From Chloroflexota bacterium (GTDB lineage Bacteria > Chloroflexota > Anaerolineae > Aggregatilineales > UBA2796), in assembly GCA_003695215.1 (NCBI GenBank), contig RFIM01000058.1, forward strand, positions 1 through 11,526: a stretch of 11,526 nucleotides of DNA, written 5' to 3'. The notes beneath the pieces were generated by a model, which had not been told where the DNA came from, searched no databases, and was given only the letters and a program-made list of their open reading frames with translations. Shown piece by piece: positions 1 through 5,886 of this stretch (its first letter is position 1; each line of letters begins with the position of its first letter). The position numbers and the translations under genes were made by a program.

Positions 1-792
1 CTGACCGAAGGCGGCGAGCGCTTTGCGCCGCGCATCGCGCTCGGCGATCAGTTGCCCAGCGACCTAGACTTGGCGCAATATCACATCATCCTGTATGGCA
101 GACCATCTACCAACAGCCTGTTGCGCAGCATCGCCGATAAATTGCCGCAGCCGTTCACAAATGGCACTGACTCGCTCGAGCAGCTGCTCGACGACGTCGT
201 CCTGCGCTTGCCGCCTAACTTCGAGATCGGCGTGCTGCAAGCACAGCCTTCCTTGTGGAATCCGCGCCGCGTCCTGCTGACCATCACAGGCACCAGCAGC
301 CTCGGTGAAACTTTCGCCATGTTGGCGATGCAGGCTGTGACCTTCTTCCGCGGCGATCTGAACGGCAACGTGGTCTATGTGACGCAGAACAACGTCTACG
401 CAGCGAACACCTATCGCTCGCGCTATGCTGTGGATATCGCAGCCGATATCCCGACGCTTGTGGCAGAATCCACGCGCATGGCAAGCGCCACGCCGACGCC
501 CAATCGCGTCTTCACAGTCACGCCCGGCCCGACCGAGACTCTGACGCCAACTGCCACGCCGAGCCTGACGCCGACGCCTTCGCCGATCTTCAGCCCGACG
601 CCTTTCGTGCCCACGCCGACGCCCTTGCCGACCTTCGCGCCCTTGCCGACTGATGCGCTGCAGGTTGAGACGCCTGAGCCGCCTTCGTGGATCGCGCTCC
701 TGATCGCATTGACTGCAGGCGTGCTGTTAGCGACCGCCGCTTTCGGCTTGTGGTCTGCAGCCCGCGCCATCCAGAAGCGCCGTCAGGAGTAG
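1..792 (+). CDS. BcsB-like exopolysaccharide secretion protein, C-terminal part (5' end outside window)
   Basis: Frame 1 is open from the window edge, so 263 residues of a longer protein are visible. The first ~140 residues resemble the C-terminal part of the BcsB family (cellulose-synthase-associated, beta-rich extracytoplasmic subunit). The resemblance includes a stretch beginning YHIILYGRPSTNSLL, then LPQPFTNGTD, a Trp-Asn-Pro-Arg (WNPRR) segment, and LLTITGTSSLGE before a GNVVYV strand. A Thr/Pro-rich linker follows at about codons 163-228. A single membrane helix (about codons 230-253, SWIALLIALTAGVLL) and a basic tail (RAIQKRRQE) complete the C terminus. This suggests a large outside domain anchored by one C-terminal helix. 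Two GT4 glycosyltransferases and a polysaccharide deacetylase follow directly, which fits a role in exopolysaccharide export or assembly. BcsB is the best match I recognise. A generic anchored surface protein is the alternative. No BcsA is visible in the window. Confidence 0.62.
   Translation: MTEGGERFAPRIALGDQLPSDLDLAQYHIILYGRPSTNSLLRSIADKLPQPFTNGTDSLEQLLDDVVLRLPPNFEIGVLQAQPSLWNPRRVLLTITGTSSLGETFAMLAMQAVTFFRGDLNGNVVYVTQNNVYAANTYRSRYAVDIAADIPTLVAESTRMASATPTPNRVFTVTPGPTETLTPTATPSLTPTPSPIFSPTPFVPTPTPLPTFAPLPTDALQVETPEPPSWIALLIALTAGVLLATAAFGLWSAARAIQKRRQE
487..684 (+). repeat. Thr/Pro-rich linker coding repeat
   Basis: Irregular repetition of ACG-CCG / ACG-CCC / ACG-CCT codons gives a low-complexity linker with repeated TPTP units (such as TPTPSP and VPTPTPLP). 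It separates the folded domain from the membrane helix. Linkers of this type are common in exported Chloroflexota proteins. The unit is degenerate at DNA level, not an exact tandem array. Confidence 0.75.
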
Positions 793-796
793 CCGC

Positions 797-1918
797 TTGG
801 CACAGGCAAAACGCGCCTACAAAGTGCTGCTAGTGGCTTTGGCGCGCAGCTATGGTGGCGCTGAGGTGCGCGTCCAAACGCAAGCTACCGCGCTGCACGA
901 GGCAACTGCAGGCTGCGCTGTCGCCGTCCTGCGCCATAGCCCGTTGCATCGGCGCTTGTCTCAGCTTGGTGTGCCTTGCGCCGCGATCGACTCTGGGCGC
1001 GCCAGCCCTGCGCTCTGGTTGCGCTTGCGCGCCATCATCCGAAGCGGCGGCTATCAAGTCGTGGACGCGCACAACGTGCAGTCCATCTTCTGGGGACATC
1101 TCGCGGCGCGCTCAGCAGGCGTTCGTGGCTGTGTAGCGACCATTCACAGCGACTACGGCGCCGAATATCCGAACTTGAAAGGCGCGTTCTACGAAGCCGT
1201 GCTGCGCTTAGATCGGCTGATGGCGCGCCAATTCATCACCGTGACTGAGACGCTGCAAGCGAAGGCCGAGCGGCAAGGCCTAGGCAAGCGCGCCACGTTG
1301 ATTCACAACGCTGTGCCGATCCCGCCGCTGCCCCTGCCCGAGCCTGAGCCTGAAGTGCGTGCGCTCTGGCAGGCCGCGCCTGAGGACTTTGTGATCGGCA
1401 TTGTGGCGCGCCTGAAGCCCGTCAAAGGGCATCGCTACTTGCTCCAGGCGATGGCGCAAGTGCGCGATCTGCCCGTGCGCTTGGTCATCATCGGCGATGG
1501 GCCGCTGCGCGCCGAGCTTGAGGCGCAAGCGGCCGCGTTGGGCATCGCTGAGCGCATCTACTTCGCAGGCTTTCGCGATGATGTGACGCGTCTGCTGCCT
1601 TCGTTGGATTGCCTGTGCTTAGCATCGCTCTCGGAAGCGCTGCCCTACGCTGTGCTGGAAGCAGCCTCTTATGCGCGTCCATTGCTATGCACAGCCGTCG
1701 GCGGCTTGGCAACCTTGCTGCAAGATGGCGTCACTGCGCGCCTTGTGCCTGCTCAGGACGCGACAGCGTTGGCTGCAGGCATCCGCGACTTGGTCGCTGA
1801 TCGCGCATGGGCGCGTCAGCTAGGCTTGAACGCCTATCGCATGGTCGCCGAGCGCTTCAGCCAAGCGGCCATGCTCAAAAACATCCTGCAAGTGTATGAT
1901 AAAGCCACCAGCCGATAG
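797..1918 (+). CDS. GT4-family glycosyltransferase (GT-B fold)
   Basis: This 373-residue protein has the usual length of family GT4 retaining glycosyltransferases, which move a sugar from a nucleotide-sugar to a growing glycan at the inner face of the membrane. The N-terminal domain begins VLLVALARSYGGAEVRV (about residues 10-26), with the acceptor-side GGAE motif. The C-terminal domain has GIVARLKPVKGHRYLLQAM (201-219), VIIGDGPLR (230-238), the FAGFRDD loop (256-262) and the EX7E signature ending the donor site (E280-E288, SEALPYAVLE). No membrane helix is evident. The start is TTG: AGGAG at 785-789 overlaps the end of the preceding gene and lies about 7 bases upstream, and the gap to that gene is only 4 bases. 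Translational coupling with the BcsB-like gene is likely. Donor and acceptor cannot be read from sequence. Confidence 0.9.
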   Translation: MAQAKRAYKVLLVALARSYGGAEVRVQTQATALHEATAGCAVAVLRHSPLHRRLSQLGVPCAAIDSGRASPALWLRLRAIIRSGGYQVVDAHNVQSIFWGHLAARSAGVRGCVATIHSDYGAEYPNLKGAFYEAVLRLDRLMARQFITVTETLQAKAERQGLGKRATLIHNAVPIPPLPLPEPEPEVRALWQAAPEDFVIGIVARLKPVKGHRYLLQAMAQVRDLPVRLVIIGDGPLRAELEAQAAALGIAERIYFAGFRDDVTRLLPSLDCLCLASLSEALPYAVLEAASYARPLLCTAVGGLATLLQDGVTARLVPAQDATALAAGIRDLVADRAWARQLGLNAYRMVAERFSQAAMLKNILQVYDKATSR

Positions 1919-1941
1919 CCACATTTGAGGAGAGCCTGCCT

Positions 1942-2982
1942 ATGGCGAAACGCTCACAGCTTGCCATTGCCGCATTGGCGCGCCTGGGCGTGCCGCGCCT
2001 TTTGGATGGCCTATGGGGCAAGCAGCGCTTGACCGTGCTGGCTTATCATCGCATCGCCGATGCCACTGCGCCCGATTTCGTGCATTATCGCCCGAACGTG
2101 AGCGCGACGCCGCAGATGTTTGCGCGCCAAATGGCGTGGATCGCCAAACACTTCAATGTGATCAGCCTGCCCGTGCTGCACGCTTTCCTAATCAAAGGCA
2201 GGCCTTTGCCTGCGCGTCCGCTGCTGATCACTTTTGATGACGGCTATCTGGATAACTATCTGCAGGCTTTCCCTATCTTGAAGCGGCTACAGTTGCCAGC
2301 TGTGATCTTCCTGATCACCTCGCGCATGGCACGACCCGCGCCGCCTTGGTGGGACGAATGCGCGCTCTACCTGAACCTAACTGCGCATCAGCGCGCTGAG
2401 CTGCCGCTGCTCGGCGAATGCGATCTCAGCACGCCTGAGGCGCGCCGCGCCGCGACCGATCAGCTGCTGCGCGCCTTGAAGCGCATCCCTGAATCTGAAA
2501 AACAAGCGGCCGTGCGCCGACTGGGCGAACTCTTAGAAGTGCCTGCGCCAAGCGCGCATCCGCCGCTCTTCGTGAATTGGGATCAAGTGCGTGAAATGAT
2601 CGCTGCCAATATCGCTTGCATGCCGCACACGGTCAATCATCCGATCCTGACGCGAGTCAGCGCTGAGGAAGCCTACCGCGAGCTGGCTGAATCTAAAGCG
2701 CACATTGAAGCGCAAACCGATCAGCAAGCCACTGCGTTCGCCTATCCGAACGGCACGCCGAGCGACTACAATTCGGCTATCGTGGGCATGCTGCGCGATC
2801 TCGGCTTCCAAAGCGCCTATACCCTGACGCCTGGACCGATGTCCTTGCGCGCTCTGCGCCGCTATCCTTTGCAGATTCGGCGCGTCTTCTTGCTCTACAA
2901 AGATTCGTTCGATCTGTTCAAGCTAAAAGTGATGGGCTTGCCTGCGCTGGCAGCGCGTCCGCACTATCACAAGGAGATTTGA
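1942..2982 (+). CDS. NodB-type polysaccharide deacetylase (CE4)
   Basis: This 346-residue protein belongs to carbohydrate esterase family 4, metal-dependent enzymes that remove N- or O-acetyl groups from glycans. The domain opens with LTVLAYHRI (30-38). Motif 1 is TFDDGY (97-102), carrying the catalytic base Asp and the metal-binding Asp. Motif 2 is HTVNHP (229-234), with both metal-binding His. FAYPNG (266-271) matches the conserved FAYPxG segment. An insert of roughly 100 residues rich in Ala, Arg and Glu lies between motifs 1 and 2. I see no convincing signal peptide: the N terminus (MAKRSQLAIAALARLG) is basic and amphipathic, so cytosolic or membrane-peripheral action is possible. A good Shine-Dalgarno site, GAGGAGAG at 1927-1934, precedes the ATG. 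The two flanking GT4 enzymes imply that it trims acetyl groups from the same polysaccharide. Confidence 0.88.
   Translation: MAKRSQLAIAALARLGVPRLLDGLWGKQRLTVLAYHRIADATAPDFVHYRPNVSATPQMFARQMAWIAKHFNVISLPVLHAFLIKGRPLPARPLLITFDDGYLDNYLQAFPILKRLQLPAVIFLITSRMARPAPPWWDECALYLNLTAHQRAELPLLGECDLSTPEARRAATDQLLRALKRIPESEKQAAVRRLGELLEVPAPSAHPPLFVNWDQVREMIAANIACMPHTVNHPILTRVSAEEAYRELAESKAHIEAQTDQQATAFAYPNGTPSDYNSAIVGMLRDLGFQSAYTLTPGPMSLRALRRYPLQIRRVFLLYKDSFDLFKLKVMGLPALAARPHYHKEI
2971..2976 (+). promoter_or_regulatory. Ribosome binding site deciding the GTG start of the second GT4
   Basis: AAGGAG lies inside the last codons of the deacetylase gene. It is 8 bases before GTG at 2985 but only 2 bases before the in-frame TTG at 2979. 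The spacing therefore favours GTG. Confidence 0.75.
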
Positions 2983-2984
2983 TT

Positions 2985-4112
2985 GTGCGCGTCTTACTCA
3001 TGCTCAGCAGCATGGCCATGGGCGGCGCTGAGCGCAACATCGCAGCGCTTTTGCCACACTTGAGCGCCATAGCAGGCGTTCAACTGACGCTCGGCACGCT
3101 CAATACGCGCCGCGATAGTCCGCTAGCGGGCTTGATCGCCCAGAGTGGCGTGCCGCGCTTCGATATGGGCGCACGACGCCTGATCGATCGGCAGGCCTGG
3201 CGGCGCTACACTGATTTCCTGCGCCGCGAACGCATCGATCTAGTGCATTCGCAAGACCAGGACACTAACATTTATAACGCGCTCTCGCGCCGACTGTTGG
3301 GCATTCCTTCAGTGATGACACGGCACGTCATGTTTGAGCCGTTCACAAATTTGAAGACGCGCCTGCGCGCGCAGCTGGTCTTGATCGCGGCGCGCTACGG
3401 CGCTGATCGCGTCATCGCAGTCTCAGAGGCTGTGCGGCAGCAGTTCGCTCGGCAAGCGCGCTTGCCGCTAGAGCGCATCGAGACGGTCTATAATGGCATT
3501 GAGCTGCAGAAATTCGCCACACGCGCTCGGCGCGCTGAGATTCGCGCTGCGCTCGGTTGGGCGCAAGAGGCGCCTGTGGCGATCATGGTGGCAGTGCTGC
3601 GCAGCGGCAAAGGCCATGAGGTGTTGCTTGAAGCTGTGCCGCAGCTGCGCCAGCGCGTGCCAAACGTGCAAATCATGCTAGTAGGCGATGGTGAAGCGCG
3701 CGCGCTCTTAGAGCACATGATCGCGCCATATAGCGACGTAGTGCATCTGCTCGGTCAGCGCATGGATGTACCTGAGCTGCTCGGCGCTTCAGACGTGTTG
3801 GTGCTGCCAAGTTGGAGCGAAGCCTTGCCGACTGTGCTGATCGAAGCAGGAGCGGCCAGCTTGCCCTGCGTAGCGACCGACGTCGGCGGCACGCGAGAGA
3901 TCGTCGTAGATGGCGAGACGGGCTATGTCATTCCGGCAGGCGATTCAGCGGCCTTAGCTGAGCGCCTTGCTGAGCTGCTGACCGACTCGGCGCGTGCGCG
4001 CACTATGGGCCAAGCTGCCTTGCGGCGCGTTTCAAGCTTGTTCACTTTGCCGCAGCAAGCCGAGCGCACGGTCGCTGTGTACGAGCGCGTCTTGGCAAGC
4101 CGCCGCAAGTGA
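2985..4112 (+). CDS. GT4-family glycosyltransferase (second copy)
   Basis: This GT-B glycosyltransferase has 375 residues from the GTG start. It opens MRVLLMLSSMAMGGAERN, with the GGAE acceptor-side motif. An HSQDQDTNIYNAL segment follows, then DRVIAVSEAV (about 141-150) and the VYNGIE linker (168-173). The nucleotide-sugar domain has MVAVLRSGKGHEVLLEAV (about 201-218), MLVGDGEAR and the EX7E signature SEALPTVLIE (E279-E287). TDVGGTREIVVDGETGY follows (about 298-314). It resembles the first glycosyltransferase in architecture but is clearly diverged, so the pair probably add different residues. The gene begins 2 bases after the deacetylase stop. An in-frame TTG at 2979 would add two residues and overlap the deacetylase stop, but it is too close to the Shine-Dalgarno site. 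It is probably the last gene of the polysaccharide cluster, since an AT-rich gap with a promoter-like sequence follows. Confidence 0.9.
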   Translation: MRVLLMLSSMAMGGAERNIAALLPHLSAIAGVQLTLGTLNTRRDSPLAGLIAQSGVPRFDMGARRLIDRQAWRRYTDFLRRERIDLVHSQDQDTNIYNALSRRLLGIPSVMTRHVMFEPFTNLKTRLRAQLVLIAARYGADRVIAVSEAVRQQFARQARLPLERIETVYNGIELQKFATRARRAEIRAALGWAQEAPVAIMVAVLRSGKGHEVLLEAVPQLRQRVPNVQIMLVGDGEARALLEHMIAPYSDVVHLLGQRMDVPELLGASDVLVLPSWSEALPTVLIEAGAASLPCVATDVGGTREIVVDGETGYVIPAGDSAALAERLAELLTDSARARTMGQAALRRVSSLFTLPQQAERTVAVYERVLASRRK

Positions 4113-4115
4113 GCT

Positions 4116-4128
4116 AAATCTTTTGAAA
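4116..4128 (+). repeat. Intergenic motif AAATCTTTTGAAA, copy 1
   Basis: AAATCTTTTGAAA lies upstream of the DUF2089 gene. It recurs with one extra T at 4586-4599, upstream of the next gene. TTGAAAA (4123-4129) is also mirrored by TTTTCAA (4150-4156), so the promoter-proximal region holds an inverted repeat. Both arms are short, and AT-rich gaps produce such matches easily. It could be a regulator binding site, but this is a weak call. Confidence 0.35.
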
Positions 4129-4143
4129 AACTCAAAGCATATC

Positions 4144-4172
4144 TTGACATTTTCAATATGCGGATCAAAAAT
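4144..4172 (+). promoter_or_regulatory. Predicted sigma70-type promoter of the DUF2089 operon
   Basis: A perfect TTGACA -35 box lies at 4144-4149. After a 17-base spacer comes AAAAAT at 4167-4172, a 4/6 match to the -10 consensus. The surrounding 93-base gap is conspicuously AT-rich compared with the flanking genes. One arm of a 7-bp inverted repeat (TTTTCAA, 4150-4156) falls in the spacer, where a repressor could sit. The prediction is from sequence only. Confidence 0.5.
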
Positions 4173-4205
4173 CGTCCTGACGCGGTACGGACTCGAGGAA
4201 TCTCT

Positions 4206-4586
4206 ATGCATCCTGCGCCGACCATCTGCCCGATCTGTGGCGAGAGCCTGGCCATCACGCGCTTGCATTGCCCTGCCTGCGATACAGCCATTGAAGGGCG
4301 CTTCTTCGCAGGCAGGCTAGCGCGCCTTTCCAACGCACAGCTGGAATTTGTCGAAATCTTCCTGTTGTGCGAAGGCAAGCTCAAGGCGGTTGAGGAACGG
4401 CTGGGCATCTCCTATCCAACAGTGCGGGCGCGCCTGCGCGAGGTGATCGCGGCGATGGGCTACGAGCCTGCTGAAAGCGATGAGTCCGCGCCGCTGAGCG
4501 AAGCTGAGCGGCGCCGCTTGCTGGATGATCTCGCTGAAGGGCGCATCTCTCTGGAAGAAGCGCTCAGCGCGTTGCGCGGGCGCTGA
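4206..4586 (+). CDS. DUF2089 zinc-ribbon/HTH regulator with C-terminal SHOCT-like hairpin
   Basis: This 126-residue protein fits the DUF2089 family, small putative transcriptional regulators. The N-terminal zinc ribbon uses CPIC (C8, C11) and CPAC (C22, C25), followed by the family's TAIEGRF segment. LSNAQLEFVEIFLLCEGKLK (41-60) leads into a helix-turn-helix-like stretch, EERLGISYPTVRARLREV (63-80). The last ~28 residues (EAERRRLLDDLAEGRISLEE, about 99-118, and on to the end) form a predicted helical hairpin. The same hairpin is found in the next gene and in the fourth gene of the operon. I chose ATG 4206 because GAGGAA at 4195-4200 precedes it and because the family begins just before the first CxxC. 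An upstream in-frame ATG at 4158 would add 16 unconserved residues. As the first gene, it is a plausible autoregulator of the operon; this is inference. Confidence 0.85.
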   Translation: MHPAPTICPICGESLAITRLHCPACDTAIEGRFFAGRLARLSNAQLEFVEIFLLCEGKLKAVEERLGISYPTVRARLREVIAAMGYEPAESDESAPLSEAERRRLLDDLAEGRISLEEALSALRGR

Positions 4587-4599
4587 AATCTTTTTGAAA
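4586..4599 (+). repeat. Intergenic motif AAATCTTTTTGAAA, copy 2
   Basis: This is the second copy of the motif at 4116-4128, with one extra T. It lies in the 42-base gap between the DUF2089 gene and the beta-solenoid gene and overlaps the last base of the DUF2089 stop codon. The embedded TTGAAA (4594-4599) is a 5/6 match to a -35 box, but no good -10 follows at the right spacing. Confidence 0.35.
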
Positions 4600-4628
4600 G
4601 GCTTTTTAAGCGCGAAAGGTTAGTACTA

Positions 4629-5861
4629 ATGGGCGACGAATTTGTTTGGCGTGAGCGGATCGAAGGGCCACTGCAGCTAGTGATCCGCTACATTGGCGGC
4701 GATCTCGTTCTAGAAGGCAACCAGGCCGACGAGCTGTTGATCAGCGGTGAAGGCGCACAGATCGAGCGCCGCGCTGCCGACCAGCTGATGCTTGAGTGCG
4801 ATTCAGATTGCCATGTGCGCGTGCCGCGCAAGCTCTCGGTCCACGTGAGCGATACTGCAGGCGATCTGCGCGCCACTGAGCTGCTCAGCGCCTTGAGCGT
4901 GGCACATTGCCAAGCCGACTTGACGGTGCGCAATTTGAATGCGCCATTGCAAGTGCAATTTGTGGCAGCTGATGCGCGCATTGCTGAAGTGAATGGCAAT
5001 GTGCAGATCGGCACTGTTGGCGCCGACCTGACGCTGCGCGATATCAATGGCGAAGTCAGCGTCGATCAAGTCGGCGCTGATTTGGAGATCAAGCGTGTCA
5101 GTGGCAATTGCGCTGTGCGCTTCGTTGGCGCAGATGCCAGCTTGAAAGAGATTCGCGGCGCGCTGCATCTCGATCGCGTCGGCGCGGATGCCGTGCTGAC
5201 CGATGTGCTCGGGAATTGCCAAATCAAGCACATCGGCGCTGACCTAATCCTCGATTTACCGTTCATTGAAGGCAATAGCTATTACTTCGGCGCTGTCAGC
5301 GCGGACGTGTTAGCGAAAGTTCGTGGCGGCAGTGCGCTCAAGCTCAGTGTGCCGCACCGAACTGAGAAAATCCTTAACGTTCGTGGCGTCCGCCTAGAGC
5401 ACGCCTCTGAGATTGATACGATCTATGTCGGTGAATGCAGCCAAAGTTGCCCTGAGGTACAGATCGGCGCCATTGGCGGCGAGTTGCAGCTGATCAGCCA
5501 CGGCAAAGGCTTCAGCAGCACCTTCGAGTTCTCAATGCCTGAGAATTTAGGCGAGATTATCTCAAGCCAGATCAGCCAGCAGCTCTCACGCCTGGAGCAA
5601 ACACTCTCACGGCAAGCGGAACGTATAATGCAGCGCACCAAAGAGCGCGCCAAGGGCAACGCGCGCTCGAGCCGCGCCTGGATGCGCCCAGAGGCCGATT
5701 TTGCGCCGCCGCCGCGTCCACCGCATCCGTCACGTCCGCCGCGCCCTGAATCGCCTGCTGTGACAGAAGCCGAGCGTATGGCGATTCTGCGCATGGTCGA
5801 GGAGCATAAAATCACCATTGAAGAAGCTGAGCGACTCTTGGCTGCCTTGGAAGGACGCTAA
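4629..5861 (+). CDS. Beta-solenoid protein (DUF4097-like) with C-terminal SHOCT-like hairpin
   Basis: This 410-residue protein has no signal peptide or membrane helix. Residues 1-75 contain YIGGDLVLEG-type strands. Residues 76-219 form eight 18-residue coils marked by [VIT]xADL/GADL turns at 76, 94, 112, 130, 148, 166, 184 and 202, with no change in spacing. Further strands follow, including VSADVLAKVRGG and IGGELQLIS, to about residue 290. This pattern fits the beta-helix of the DUF4097 group found in YvlB and LiaX. Residues 308-345 look amphipathic or coiled-coil (ISSQISQQLSRLEQTLSRQA and on), then come a Pro/Arg-rich linker (359-376) and the hairpin ERMAILRMVEEHKITIEEAE (382-401). In LiaX/YvlB-type proteins, as I know them, the helical module is N-terminal; here it is C-terminal. 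GAAAGG (4614-4619) precedes the ATG. The role is probably envelope-stress related, and the location appears cytosolic. The function is inferred from family only. Confidence 0.78.
   Translation: MGDEFVWRERIEGPLQLVIRYIGGDLVLEGNQADELLISGEGAQIERRAADQLMLECDSDCHVRVPRKLSVHVSDTAGDLRATELLSALSVAHCQADLTVRNLNAPLQVQFVAADARIAEVNGNVQIGTVGADLTLRDINGEVSVDQVGADLEIKRVSGNCAVRFVGADASLKEIRGALHLDRVGADAVLTDVLGNCQIKHIGADLILDLPFIEGNSYYFGAVSADVLAKVRGGSALKLSVPHRTEKILNVRGVRLEHASEIDTIYVGECSQSCPEVQIGAIGGELQLISHGKGFSSTFEFSMPENLGEIISSQISQQLSRLEQTLSRQAERIMQRTKERAKGNARSSRAWMRPEADFAPPPRPPHPSRPPRPESPAVTEAERMAILRMVEEHKITIEEAERLLAALEGR
4854..5285 (+). repeat. Eight 54-bp coding repeats (18-residue solenoid coils)
   Basis: The Ala/Gly-Asp turn recurs exactly every 18 residues: TAGDLR, CQADLT, VAADAR, VGADLT, VGADLE, VGADAS, VGADAV, IGADLI. 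The DNA copies are diverged, so the repeats are kept by protein structure and are not a recent tandem expansion. The register ends at about residue 219; the next similar turn (VSADVL) is at residue 223, 3 residues late. Confidence 0.85.
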
Positions 5862-5886
5862 TCGGCTGAAAGCGGTGTAGGAATCT

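Noticed and set aside
423..770. Minus-strand frame rich in Gly-Val repeats
   Set aside because: It is the mirror of the Thr/Pro codon repeats of the BcsB-like gene; low-complexity shadow.
4113..4143. Terminator after the second GT4 gene
   Set aside because: Only a weak AT-only stem (TTTGA/TCAAA, 5 bp) is present, with no GC-rich stem.
4158..4205. Upstream ATG start for the DUF2089 gene
   Set aside because: The 16 added residues overlap the predicted promoter and do not resemble the family; GAGGAA sits just before the later ATG.
4854..5285. CRISPR-like or recent tandem DNA repeat
   Set aside because: The 54-base units are diverged at DNA level and periodic only in protein; there are no spacers.
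5423..5818. Minus-strand frame opposite the solenoid gene's C-terminal region
   Set aside because: The Gly-rich stretch is the reverse of the Pro/Arg linker, with no motif and no Shine-Dalgarno support.
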